Below are positions 1 through 9,178 of a DNA stretch of 64,000 nt, piece after piece. The translations under genes were made by a program, and so were the position numbers. Each line of letters starts with the position of its first letter. Position 1 is the stretch's first letter. This DNA is from an uncultured Chitinophaga sp. Lineage in GTDB: Bacteria > Bacteroidota > Bacteroidia > Chitinophagales > Chitinophagaceae. The stretch covers positions 372,001 to 436,000 of the forward strand of contig NZ_CALEJS010000012.1 in assembly GCF_937898475.1 (NCBI RefSeq), read 5' to 3'. Below the pieces are notes generated by a model. It was given only the letters and a program-made list of their open reading frames with translations, had not been told where the DNA came from and ran no database searches.

Positions 1-19
1 TTGAGAATCAATCCTGTAG

Positions 20-55
20 CGGCCTGGCGCTTATTGTGCCAGGCCGTTCTTTTTA
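20..55 (+). terminator. Rho-independent terminator of a gene upstream of the window
   Basis: A perfect 9-bp stem CGGCCTGGC (20-28) with GCCAGGCCG (38-46) and a 9-nt loop is followed by a T-rich tail. It ends a plus-strand transcript that begins outside the window. Confidence 0.8.
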
Positions 56-154
56 TAACAATACCCAAAATTTTTTTTCAGAAAACATCTCTACTTCAAG
101 ATTTCTTCAAATTCATGTAGTCATTTTGTACCCGGAAACACTTCTTTAGTGAAC

Positions 155-1567
155 ATGCTGCAAAATCTTTCTTTCATGTTTGAGATAAAAAATTGGTTGA
201 TTTTTCTGGGGTTAATATTTGCCAACACACCAATATCAAGCGCACAAGAGATACTTACGCTGAAGGAAGCCATCCGCACAGCGGTAAATAACTACGGTAC
301 CATCAAAGCCAAATCTAACTACGCAGATGCTTCAAAAGCTACAGCTGTACAGGCTAAACGTGATTACCTGCCTAATTTTAACTTATCCGCCCAGCAGGAT
401 TATGGTACAGTGAACGGCCAGAACGGCCCCCTGTACGGCTTTGGCGGTTTGGGCGTATCCTCTTCAGGACTGGCTTTGCCAGAACAGAACTGGAATGCCG
501 CATTCGGAGCACTTTATTTGACCAATATAAACTGGGACTTCTTCGCTTTTGGCCGGGCCAAAGAGAAGATCAAAACAGCACAAGCGGTTGCTACCAGGGA
601 TAGCAAAGACTGGCAACAAGAAATTTTTCAACAGGAAATAAAGGTAGCAGCCGCTTATCTTAACCTGCTGGCCGCACAGAAGCTGACGCAGTCCTATCAG
701 AAGAACCTGAACCGTGCAGATACTTTCCGCCGCGTGGTGGTTACCCGTGTGAAGAACGGACTGAACGCAGGTGTGGATTCTGCACAAGCCAATGCAGAAG
801 TATCCAACGCTAAGATCGCACTGACAAGGGCGCTTGATTTTGAACAATCTGCCGCCAACCAGCTGGCACAACTCATGGCAGTACCCGTGCAGGATTTTAC
901 GCTGGATACCGTGTTTATTTCCCGCCTTCCTTCGCTGCTGGGTGATTCCGCAGCTTTGAATGATCACCCTTTGCTGCAATGGTATAAAAGCCGTATTGCA
1001 GTGAGCGAAGAACAAACCAAATATTACAAAACATTCAACTACCCGGTATTCTCACTGGTAGGCGTATTGCAGACAAGAGGATCCGGTTTTGATGCCGCCT
1101 ATAACCAGGATCAGCATGCCTACACCAAAAATTACTGGGACGGTATAAAGCCTACGCGTACCAACTACCTCATCGGGGTGGGCGTTACCTGGAACCTGGC
1201 GCAGCCTTTCCGTATTTCGCAGCAGGTGAAGTCACAGAAGCTGGTCAGCAAAGGACTGGAAGCGGAATACGAGCTCGCGGGGCAACAGCTGAAGGCACAA
1301 TACCAGTTGTCTGAAACCAGGATTCAGAACTCCCTCAACAACTATTATGAAGCGCCCGTACAGGTGAAAGCGGCTTCTGATGCTTACCTGCAGAAATCAG
1401 TACTGTACCGCAACGGTCTCACCAACCTGGTAGACGTTACACAGGCGCTGTATGCCCTGGTTCGCGCTGAAACAGACCGCGACATTGCCTATAACAACGT
1501 ATGGCAGGCCCTCTTGCTGAAGGCCTCTGCAACCGGCGATTTCAACCTGTTTGAAAAGGAACTTTAA
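155..1567 (+). CDS. TolC family outer membrane efflux protein
   Basis: Probable outer-membrane channel of the tripartite efflux pump encoded with the next two genes. The protein (about 470 residues) has a signal peptide ending near SSAQ, then the two long helical repeats of the OEP family (coiled, Ala/Gln-rich segments around residues 160-240 and 390-450). Length is normal for TolC relatives. Three in-frame starts are possible: GTG 149, ATG 155 and ATG 176; the last gives the shortest conventional signal peptide (MFEIKNWLIFLGL...). No clear Shine-Dalgarno sequence is visible before any of them, as is usual in this phylum. The stop lies 30 bp before the RND gene, so the three genes are very likely one operon. 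Substrate cannot be told from sequence. Confidence 0.9.
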   Translation: MLQNLSFMFEIKNWLIFLGLIFANTPISSAQEILTLKEAIRTAVNNYGTIKAKSNYADASKATAVQAKRDYLPNFNLSAQQDYGTVNGQNGPLYGFGGLGVSSSGLALPEQNWNAAFGALYLTNINWDFFAFGRAKEKIKTAQAVATRDSKDWQQEIFQQEIKVAAAYLNLLAAQKLTQSYQKNLNRADTFRRVVVTRVKNGLNAGVDSAQANAEVSNAKIALTRALDFEQSAANQLAQLMAVPVQDFTLDTVFISRLPSLLGDSAALNDHPLLQWYKSRIAVSEEQTKYYKTFNYPVFSLVGVLQTRGSGFDAAYNQDQHAYTKNYWDGIKPTRTNYLIGVGVTWNLAQPFRISQQVKSQKLVSKGLEAEYELAGQQLKAQYQLSETRIQNSLNNYYEAPVQVKAASDAYLQKSVLYRNGLTNLVDVTQALYALVRAETDRDIAYNNVWQALLLKASATGDFNLFEKEL

Positions 1568-1597
1568 TCGTGCAATTGATCAATATATACAGACATT

Positions 1598-4500
1598 ATG
1601 AACCTTATCCGTTTCGCACTTCGTAAGCCTATTACCATCCTGGTAATAGTGGCCGGATTGTTCTTCTTTGGGATCAAAGCTGTCACCTCCATCAAGATCG
1701 ACATCTTTCCAAAGCTGGACATGCCGGTGATCTATCTTTCGCATCCGTTTGGCGGATACACTTCCACCCAGATGGAATCTTTCTTCGGTAAGCAGTATAT
1801 CAATATATTGTTGTACGTGAATGGTGTGAAGAGCATTGAGACAAAGAACATACAGGGTTTAACGCTGATCAAGATCAACTTTTATCCTGGTACCAACATG
1901 GCGCAGGCGGCGGCAGAGGTAAGCGCCTTCTCCAACCGTATCCAGGCTATCTTCCCACCGGGCTCCAACCCGCCCTTCATCATCCGCTTTGATGCTTCCA
2001 CACTGCCGGTAGGACAGCTGGTATTAAGCAGTGAAAAGCGCAGTAACAACGAATTGCTGGATCTGGCCAACGTATATGTGCGTTCTTCCTTTACGTCCGT
2101 TCCCGGACTGGTGGGTTCAACGCCTTTTGGTGGTAATATCCGTACGGTGGTGATCAAGGCAGATCCTGAACTGCTGCGCTCTCATAACATGACGCCCGAT
2201 CAGCTGGTAGAGGCCCTGCGCCTCAACAACCAGACAGCGCCCTCCGGTAATGTGCGCATCGGCGATAAGAACTATATCACACCTGCTAACGCCACTATCA
2301 AGCAGGTAAAGGATTTTGAAAATATACCCTTGTTCAAGAACGGTGTACAAAACCTTTACCTGCGTGATGTGGCCACCGTGGAAGACGGTGCGGACGTCAG
2401 CACCAGCTATGCGCTCATCAACGGAAAACGTTCGGTATATATAGACATTGCCAAGGCCGCAGATGCCTCTACCTGGGAAGTAGTGCAGAATCTCAAAAAG
2501 GCCCTGCCCAGGATACAGGCGCAACTGCCCGATGATGTGAAACTGAGCTATGAGTTTGACCAGTCTACCTACGTGATCAATTCCGTAAAAAGCCTGTTAA
2601 GTGAAGGTGTGATCGGTGCAGTGCTCACAGGCCTGATGGTATTGCTGTTCCTGGGAGATCCGCGCGGGGCGCTGATCGTGATCCTGACCATTCCCACCTC
2701 TATCATCTCCGGTGTACTGTTCCTGAACCTGTTTGGCCAGACCATCAATATCATGACATTGAGCGGCCTTGCACTGGCCATCGGTATCCTGGTAGATGAA
2801 AGTACGGTAACGATAGAGAACATCCACCAGCACCTAGATCTTGGCAAAAGCAAGGCCCAGGCTATCTGGGATGCCTGTAAGGAGATCGCTTTCCCCAAAC
2901 TGCTGATCCTCTTCTGTATCCTTGCCGTGTTTGCGCCGGCTTTCACCATGGGCGGCATACCGGGTTCACTGTTCCTGCCCCTGGCGCTGGCCATTGGTTT
3001 CAGCATGATCGTTTCCTATTTCCTGGCCCAGACCTTTGTACCCGTAATGGCCAACTGGATCATGAAAGTGAAACATCATAAAGGGCATGATAATACCGCC
3101 ACAGCAGCAGTACTACACGAAGCAGATACCTGGGATCAGAAGAAAGCATTGGTGGAACGTGAGGACAGCAACCTGGATGGAAAGATCAGCCGCTTTGAAA
3201 GGCTGCGTCAGCGCTACCTGCGGTTTATAGACAGGATCATGCCATACCGTAAGCCCATTGTGATAGCTTACCTCGTGATCATCTCCGGCCTGGCTTACCT
3301 GCTCATCAGCAGCATTGGCCGTGATGTACTACCCAAAGTAAATGGCAGCCAGTTCCAGGTACGTTTGCGGGAACCTGATGGTACGCGTATCGAAGAAACA
3401 GAAAAGAAAACCGTACAGCTGATCGATGCCGTGAACGATATCATTGGGAAAGAGCATGTGTCTATCACCTCTGCATTTGTGGGATTGCACCCGCAGCTGT
3501 TCTCTACGGCGCCCATCTTCCTGTGGATGGCAGGGCCGCATGAAGCGGTGTTGCAGGTGGCGGTGAAAGAAGGCTATCATGTTAACCTGGATGAACTGAA
3601 AGATAAGATCCGGGAACGCGCAGGGCAGATCGATCGCGATATGCAGCTCTCCTTTGAACCGATCGAACTGACCGATAAGATCCTGAGCCAGGGATCGCCT
3701 ACCCCCATCGAGGTAAGGTTTGCGGGAAGGAACAAGAAGCTCAATGAACAGTACGCGAAGAAGATGGTGGAGAAACTGAAGCAGATACCTTTCCTGCGTG
3801 ATGTGCAGCTGGGCCAGTCTATTAATTACCCTGCGCTGAACATCAATATAGACAGGGTGAGGGCCGCACAGCTGGGCGTGGATATGGGAGACATTACCCG
3901 CTCGCTCATTGCCAGTACCTCTTCTTCCAGGCTAACGGAAAAGAATATATGGGTGGACGAGCGTGCAGGTTTAAGCTACAACGTACAGGTGCAGGTGCCC
4001 GAGAACCAGATCACCAGCCAGAATGATATCGGCGAGATCCCGCTGCTGAGAAATACCTCACGCCCGATACTCAGCGACGTAGCTACGATTACGCCTGATG
4101 TAACCTACGGAGAGAATGATGACCTGGGCGCTTTGCCCATCCTGACCGTAACGGCCAACCTGAATAATATAGACCTGGGAGACGCTTCCAAAGCGGTGCA
4201 GGAGGCCATCCATTCGCTGGGTGAATTGCCGCGTGGTTTGACAGTAGAGCAGATAGGATTAAGCGACACACTCACTGATACGCTGGACAGCCTGCAGGGC
4301 GGCCTGCTGGTAGCAGTAGTTGTGATTTTCCTGATGCTGGCCGCCAACTTCCAGTCTTTCAAGGTATCCGGTATCGTACTGGCCACAGTGCCTGCGGTGC
4401 TGTTGGGATCCCTGGCGCTGTTGATGCTGGCGGGTTCTACGCTCAACCTGCAGTCTTATATGGGTATGATCATGTCTGTGGGGGTGTCTATCTCCAACGC

Positions 4501-4840
4501 GGTACTGCTGATCACCAATGCCGAGCAGATACGCAGGCATAACGGCAACGCGGTACTGGCTGCCAAGGAAGCTGCAGCCTTGCGCTTACGCCCTATCGTG
4601 ATGACTGCTTTAGCCATGGTGGTGGGAATGATACCCATGGCGAGCGGACTGGGTGAAACAGGTGATCAGTCTTCACCACTGGGCCGTGCGGTGATCGGCG
4701 GACTGGTAGCATCCACCTTTGCTGCCCTGTTCATCTTGCCGCTGGCCTTTGCATGGGGACAAGGCCGCACCACTACACAGAGCGTGTCGCTGGATCCGGA
4801 AGATGAAGAAAGCATACACTATGTTCCTTCAAAGGTGTAA
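1598..4840 (+). CDS. RND family efflux permease (AcrB/HAE1-like)
   Basis: Inner-membrane proton-driven pump, 1080 residues, the normal length for RND permeases. It starts with a short cytoplasmic head and TM1, has two large periplasmic loops and a TM2-6 block around residues 330-490. In TM4 the proton-relay pair usually seen as Asp-Asp is Asp400-Glu401 (GILVDEST). The cytoplasmic linker between TM6 and TM7 is long and charged and contains a sequence matching the EF-hand calcium loop consensus (Asp523 to Glu534). It lies between the TolC gene and the adaptor gene, so it is the permease of a complete tripartite pump. Heavy-metal versus drug specificity is not resolved; the lack of a Met-rich path makes drug, solute or lipid export more likely than copper export. 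Confidence 0.92.
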   Translation: MNLIRFALRKPITILVIVAGLFFFGIKAVTSIKIDIFPKLDMPVIYLSHPFGGYTSTQMESFFGKQYINILLYVNGVKSIETKNIQGLTLIKINFYPGTNMAQAAAEVSAFSNRIQAIFPPGSNPPFIIRFDASTLPVGQLVLSSEKRSNNELLDLANVYVRSSFTSVPGLVGSTPFGGNIRTVVIKADPELLRSHNMTPDQLVEALRLNNQTAPSGNVRIGDKNYITPANATIKQVKDFENIPLFKNGVQNLYLRDVATVEDGADVSTSYALINGKRSVYIDIAKAADASTWEVVQNLKKALPRIQAQLPDDVKLSYEFDQSTYVINSVKSLLSEGVIGAVLTGLMVLLFLGDPRGALIVILTIPTSIISGVLFLNLFGQTINIMTLSGLALAIGILVDESTVTIENIHQHLDLGKSKAQAIWDACKEIAFPKLLILFCILAVFAPAFTMGGIPGSLFLPLALAIGFSMIVSYFLAQTFVPVMANWIMKVKHHKGHDNTATAAVLHEADTWDQKKALVEREDSNLDGKISRFERLRQRYLRFIDRIMPYRKPIVIAYLVIISGLAYLLISSIGRDVLPKVNGSQFQVRLREPDGTRIEETEKKTVQLIDAVNDIIGKEHVSITSAFVGLHPQLFSTAPIFLWMAGPHEAVLQVAVKEGYHVNLDELKDKIRERAGQIDRDMQLSFEPIELTDKILSQGSPTPIEVRFAGRNKKLNEQYAKKMVEKLKQIPFLRDVQLGQSINYPALNINIDRVRAAQLGVDMGDITRSLIASTSSSRLTEKNIWVDERAGLSYNVQVQVPENQITSQNDIGEIPLLRNTSRPILSDVATITPDVTYGENDDLGALPILTVTANLNNIDLGDASKAVQEAIHSLGELPRGLTVEQIGLSDTLTDTLDSLQGGLLVAVVVIFLMLAANFQSFKVSGIVLATVPAVLLGSLALLMLAGSTLNLQSYMGMIMSVGVSISNAVLLITNAEQIRRHNGNAVLAAKEAAALRLRPIVMTALAMVVGMIPMASGLGETGDQSSPLGRAVIGGLVASTFAALFILPLAFAWGQGRTTTQSVSLDPEDEESIHYVPSKV

Positions 4841-4858
4841 ACAGTGGTTTATTGAATT

Positions 4859-6031
4859 ATGAAAAGAATTACAACAGGAAATAAAATTCATTTTATGAAA
4901 CCAGTATCTAAAAGTGTACTTATACTTTTACCGGTTATTGCCTTCGCGCTATTGTTGCAGGCTTGCGGTTCAACAGAGGCAAAGAGCGATGATGCAAATA
5001 AGGAGGCGCCTGCTGCGCCTGCACTGGAAGCCTTTTCACTGCAGAAAGAACAATTGTCTTCCGCTATAAAGATCCCCGGAGAGCTGCAGGCTTTTCAGCG
5101 GGTAGACCTCTACGCCAAGGTGAGCAGCTTTGTAAAGAAACTGTATGTGGATGTGGGCAGTGAAGTGAATGCGGGACAGTTACTGGTGACCATGGAAGCG
5201 CCTGAGCTCAATTCACAGCTGTCTGGAGCAGGGTCCAGGCTGAAATCACAGGAAGCCATTTACCTGTCCAGCAAAGCTACTTACGACCGTTTACTGGAAA
5301 CCAGCAAAACACCCGGTACCGTGTCGCAGAATGACCTGGATATTGCTTTTGCCAAACAGCAGTCAGACCTGGCACAGCTGGATGCCGCCCGCGCTGCTTA
5401 CCATGAAGTGGGCGATAACCGCAACTACCTGGAGATAAGGGCGCCCTTCAGTGGGGTGATCAGCCGCAGGAATGTAAGCGCCGGCGCTTATGTAGGCCCC
5501 GCTGGCGCAGGTTCCAGTCTGCCCATCTTTACCCTGCAGGAGCAGAAAAAACTTCGTCTGATCGTTAGCGTACCGGAAGCATATGTGAGCTACCTGAATA
5601 ATAACAGCGAAGTGGGTTTTACGGTGAAGTCCATGCCCAGCCAGGTGTTCAGGGCAAAGGTAAGCCGCTTGTCCGGCGCGCTGGACGAACGCCTCCGCGC
5701 TCAGAACATAGAAATGGATGTAGTGAATAATGACAAGCAGCTCTTACCGGGGATGGTGGCAGAAGTATCTATTCCCTTAACCAACCCGGAAGGAACTTTT
5801 GTTGTGCCCTCAAAGGCAGTGTTGAATTCTACACAAGGTGTGTTTATCATAAAGGTGATCAATCATAAAGCGATATGGGTACCGGTTAAAACAGGCCGTA
5901 TCGTGGATGGTAAAGTGGAAGTATTTGGGGAACTGGCGCTGAACGACGTTTTAATCAAAACAGCAAGCGAGGAGATCAGGGATAGTTCGGATGTGAAGCA
6001 GCTGACCATGGTGGGTACAGTGAAGAACTGA
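4859..6031 (+). CDS. RND efflux periplasmic adaptor lipoprotein (MFP/HlyD family)
   Basis: Membrane fusion protein linking the RND permease to the TolC channel. A lipobox (LLLQACGS) predicts a lipid-anchored periplasmic protein. It is followed by an Ala/Pro-rich linker, a lipoyl/barrel-sandwich half (FQRVDLYAKVSSFV...), a helical hairpin with SSKATYDRL, the returning lipoyl half (NYLEIRAPFSGVISRR) and a beta-barrel to the C-terminus. At about 390 residues it has the usual size. ATG 4859 is used here, but ATG 4895 (MKPVSKSVLIL) would give a more typical lipoprotein signal. It is the last gene of the efflux operon, 18 bp after the permease gene. Confidence 0.9.
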   Translation: MKRITTGNKIHFMKPVSKSVLILLPVIAFALLLQACGSTEAKSDDANKEAPAAPALEAFSLQKEQLSSAIKIPGELQAFQRVDLYAKVSSFVKKLYVDVGSEVNAGQLLVTMEAPELNSQLSGAGSRLKSQEAIYLSSKATYDRLLETSKTPGTVSQNDLDIAFAKQQSDLAQLDAARAAYHEVGDNRNYLEIRAPFSGVISRRNVSAGAYVGPAGAGSSLPIFTLQEQKKLRLIVSVPEAYVSYLNNNSEVGFTVKSMPSQVFRAKVSRLSGALDERLRAQNIEMDVVNNDKQLLPGMVAEVSIPLTNPEGTFVVPSKAVLNSTQGVFIIKVINHKAIWVPVKTGRIVDGKVEVFGELALNDVLIKTASEEIRDSSDVKQLTMVGTVKN

Positions 6032-6055
6032 TTTCGGCGCCCGCAGGAAAAGTGA

Positions 6056-6084
6056 GGCCGTTACCGCATAGGTGACGGCCTTTT
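6056..6084 (+). terminator. Terminator of the efflux operon
   Basis: Stem GGCCGTTACC (6056-6065) and GGTGACGGCC (6071-6080) with one G-U pair and a 5-nt loop, followed by TTTT, 25 bp after the adaptor gene. Confidence 0.8.
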
Positions 6085-6187
6085 GCGTTCGGCCAGTATA
6101 AGCGGGATCTTAACGTTCCTTTATCGTTCCCTTAACTTTTTATTCAGGGATCATGATGCAACTTAGCGGTACAACCTTATACGAAGT

Positions 6188-6709
6188 ATGAAATCTATGA
6201 TCAGGAACTGTACACGCTTTTTTCTCCTTTTTGCTTTTATTGCTTTATCATTTACCCGCAGTCATGCACAGGGAAAAATAGCTTATGTAGATATGCAGCA
6301 GCTGGTGTTCAGCATGCCCGAAACAAAGCAGGCTTATGATTCCCTGAAGCTGTTTGAAAGAGAACTTGCCAGGGACGGGGAGACTTTAATGAAAGAGCTC
6401 CAGGTAAAAATAGCAGCGTTCCAGAAAGAGGAAGCTACCCTGAAACCGGATATGAGGGATATTAAAGTACAGGAGCTGCAAACCGCTCAAAACAGCCTGG
6501 AACAATACAGGGCACGTGCGGAACAACAGCTGGCCGCCCGCGAACAGGCCATGACGGCCCCCATTGTGGCAAAGGGAAAGAAAGCGGTGGCTGACCTGGC
6601 AGCGGAGAAAGGATATGTTTGTGTACTGGACAGCTCCAAAGACATTATCGTTACCGCCACCTGCGACGATATCCTGGCGCAGGCCAAACAGCAATTAGGG
6701 ATCAAATAA
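6188..6709 (+). CDS. OmpH/Skp family periplasmic chaperone
   Basis: Probable Skp-type chaperone for outer membrane proteins in the periplasm. The 173-residue protein has a signal peptide ending at SHAQ, then the OmpH opening GKIAYVDMQQLV, a central coiled coil of charged heptads (residues 50-130) forming the Skp tentacle, and a C-terminal return strand (KGYVCVLDSS). Length fits the family. A single-gene unit: a terminator lies on each side (6056-6084 and 6729-6768). Its position after an efflux operon may be chance. Confidence 0.88.
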   Translation: MKSMIRNCTRFFLLFAFIALSFTRSHAQGKIAYVDMQQLVFSMPETKQAYDSLKLFERELARDGETLMKELQVKIAAFQKEEATLKPDMRDIKVQELQTAQNSLEQYRARAEQQLAAREQAMTAPIVAKGKKAVADLAAEKGYVCVLDSSKDIIVTATCDDILAQAKQQLGIK

Positions 6710-6728
6710 GAGGATTAATACGGAATAT

Positions 6729-6768
6729 GCCCTGATCGCCTGTCAACAGGCGGATCAGGGCTTTTTTT
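6729..6768 (+). terminator. Terminator after the Skp-like gene
   Basis: Long stem GCCCTGATCGCCTG (6729-6742) with its complement at 6747-6761 (one bulged G), TCAA loop, and a run of seven T. Confidence 0.9.
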
Positions 6769-6795
6769 ATGATGACGGCTGAAAGTACCATTGCG

Positions 6796-6830
6796 AAAAA
6801 AAAGGCCCGCAAACAGGAACGTTTACGGGC
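6796..6830 (-). terminator. Terminator of the minus-strand GMC gene cluster
   Basis: Read on the minus strand, CCCGTAAACG pairs with a near-complement, giving a GC-rich hairpin followed by eight T. It lies 50 bp beyond the GMC stop codon. Confidence 0.75.
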
Positions 6831-6878
6831 GGGAGCGTGTGCAAGATGCTGTGAGTGTATAGTGTAGTTCGTTGAATA

Positions 6879-9143
6879 TTATATTCCTGCTCCTGCTCTT
6901 ACGGGCCCTGTTACAGGACCGCGCGCCAGCCTGTCGCTCTGGATAGAGCGGAAATAGAGATCGCCGGGAGCATCCATGTCGTCCAGCAGGCGCTGTGAGA
7001 AAATTTTTGCAAAGGTGTACAGCGACTGCATGGGATTGGCGCCTACTGAGGTTGGGAACATGCTGCTGTCCATCAGGTACAGGTTAGATATCTCTTCTTT
7101 CGTCAGCATATTCCAGATACGTTGCCGTGTAGAGGCAACAGACGTATCAGCAGAAGCGCCCATCTTGTTGGTAGCCTGCAGGTGTGCAGATGTGAGCACC
7201 GTACGGTTGGGTATGAACTGCAGGTTTTGTTCCACCAGGTCGGCCTGCTGTATATCGTCCAGGTAGCAGCCGCGCATCGGGTCAAAATTGTCAAGCCCCA
7301 GTACATTCTCGTTGGTGGGGATGATCACCTGTTTGGCTCCTGCCAGGAACATCATACGGATGGCAATGGCTACACCGGTACGGAAGCGGGCCTTATCGGC
7401 TTCACTCAGTGAATAGTTCAGTACTACTGATCCATTGTTCAGCGTGATGCAGTTGTCGTCTGACGGCGTATCCACCAGCATCACCCCAAAGCCCACTGAT
7501 TGATTGAATTTCGTGATCTGCCTGAACACATCCAGCCCATTGCCGGGGATCAGTACAGCCCCGTAGGCCGGCATGCCGGACATGGTCTCGAAGATAAAGC
7601 CCGGCGTTACGCCAAAGGCATCCAGGTAGGTAGCGCTGTCCAGTCCTTCCAGCAAATTAATACGCTCATTGAATACGCCGATCAGCGGGAAGGAGGGATG
7701 CATGATCAGTCCTTTACCGATCCTCGGATTTTTCAGGGCCGGCTGCTTTTGTGCCGTGTTCAGTAGTATTTTGGTAGAGCCGATGGTACCGGCAGAAAGG
7801 ATCACGTTCTCTGCATAGATCTTCACTTGCGTACCCGGCGGTATCTGGAATCCGCAGGGGTCAACAATCGTATTGTGAAATTCCGTCCACGGCGCATTCA
7901 CCAGCAGACTGGCGCCACTGGCATATACGGTGCCGTCATTTTTGGTGTCAAACAGCAGTTCCTGTACGGCCACATCGGGTATCACGCTCAGCGGGTTTAT
8001 GCTGTCTTCCATCGCCGGCAGTATCAGCTGCCGTGCGGCATCGCGTTTCTGCGTTACCGGGGAAGGAGAGAGGTCCTGCTGGAAGCGGTTCAGGTGATAC
8101 AGGGACGGATCAACGCCATAAGCATTGGCGCCATCCCACAACGCGCGGTTGTCGCGGTTCAGCTCACATTGTGTTACGGGCCGGGTATGTATAATATTGC
8201 GCACCCATTGATAAGCGGCAGCCAGGCGATCTGTAGTATAGAAACGGCCGTCAATAAAACCTTTATCTATCCAGTCGCTGATGCGGGAATGAATGGTATC
8301 TTCCAGCGGAGAGAAAGCCAGGTCTATATTTACGGTAGTGCCGCCGCCCATGGCCTGGCCACTCCGTACCAGGATACCGTTGTCGGAAGTGCTCACGGCA
8401 TCTTTACCGAACATCAGTTTGGGGTAGCTCATGGTGTTCATAGAACCCCATACCACGAAAGGACCCTGTTCCACCAGCACTACTTTTTTCCCCGCCTGCT
8501 GCAGTTCATGTGCTACGGTGGCGCCTGCAGGGCCGCTGCCGATCACCAGGTAGTCAATCATACCTTCCCTGGCCAGGATGCGCTGGGTGGCGGGATCGTA
8601 AAACAGGCGGCTGGGCGGTATCTTCGGGTAATTGATGTTGGAATAGATATCAGTATTGCTTACAAAGGTCTCCGGTACCTGTATACCGGTAAGGGGCACG
8701 CCCAGCGGTAGATCCCAGATCACGGTAAGATAGGCTTCGCGAATGACCATCGCCATCTCTGTAGACAGCGGGCCGGCTGTGCCTTCAAAGAAGAAGGACA
8801 GTACCTGTGAGGCTTCATCCGTTGTTAAGCCGCCCATACCGCCGGGCACCGTGATGAATTTTTGTATGACGGGGTTAGTGGAGCTTTTCAGCGCGCCAAT
8901 AAAAGGAAGATGCTGGGGGTAAGTAATTCCCTGCAGGATACTCAGCAAGGCATTGGAACCTGCGCTTACAGATTGCCAGAAGCTCGCCTGCACCCCTTTG
9001 GAGATGGCCGATATGTCTGCCTGCGCCCGGGGCGGGATGGGCAGCTCAAGGAAGGGGAACCATAGTGTATACAGTACATCGAAGGTGGCATATACAAGTT
9101 GATCTGCGCCTTGATTTTCGGGAGGGATAGTGGTACCGGTCAT
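6879..9143 (-). CDS. GMC family FAD-dependent oxidoreductase
   Basis: Flavoenzyme of the glucose-methanol-choline family, oxidising an alcohol, sterol or sugar. The 754 residues comprise an unusual 190-residue N-terminal helical region, then the FAD-binding Rossmann motif IGSGPAGATVAHEL (first Gly 202), the substrate domain, and the C-terminal GMC block with the probable catalytic His654 (TSAHLQATNKMG) and the NPMQSLYT segment carrying the second conserved residue. No signal peptide is visible. The N-terminal part recalls the gluconate dehydrogenase small-subunit type of partner domain, but this is a guess. It is last in a minus-strand unit of three genes (gaps 16 and 35 bp) and has its own terminator. 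The substrate is unknown. Confidence 0.85.
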   Translation of the reverse strand: MTGTTIPPENQGADQLVYATFDVLYTLWFPFLELPIPPRAQADISAISKGVQASFWQSVSAGSNALLSILQGITYPQHLPFIGALKSSTNPVIQKFITVPGGMGGLTTDEASQVLSFFFEGTAGPLSTEMAMVIREAYLTVIWDLPLGVPLTGIQVPETFVSNTDIYSNINYPKIPPSRLFYDPATQRILAREGMIDYLVIGSGPAGATVAHELQQAGKKVVLVEQGPFVVWGSMNTMSYPKLMFGKDAVSTSDNGILVRSGQAMGGGTTVNIDLAFSPLEDTIHSRISDWIDKGFIDGRFYTTDRLAAAYQWVRNIIHTRPVTQCELNRDNRALWDGANAYGVDPSLYHLNRFQQDLSPSPVTQKRDAARQLILPAMEDSINPLSVIPDVAVQELLFDTKNDGTVYASGASLLVNAPWTEFHNTIVDPCGFQIPPGTQVKIYAENVILSAGTIGSTKILLNTAQKQPALKNPRIGKGLIMHPSFPLIGVFNERINLLEGLDSATYLDAFGVTPGFIFETMSGMPAYGAVLIPGNGLDVFRQITKFNQSVGFGVMLVDTPSDDNCITLNNGSVVLNYSLSEADKARFRTGVAIAIRMMFLAGAKQVIIPTNENVLGLDNFDPMRGCYLDDIQQADLVEQNLQFIPNRTVLTSAHLQATNKMGASADTSVASTRQRIWNMLTKEEISNLYLMDSSMFPTSVGANPMQSLYTFAKIFSQRLLDDMDAPGDLYFRSIQSDRLARGPVTGPVRAGAGI

Positions 9144-9178
9144 CTCTTTAATGGTTTATTGTGAGTGAAAGGGTATTC

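Noticed and set aside
7827..8711. A 294-residue open frame opposite the GMC gene
   Set aside because: Antisense shadow of a well-supported FAD enzyme; no recognisable motif.
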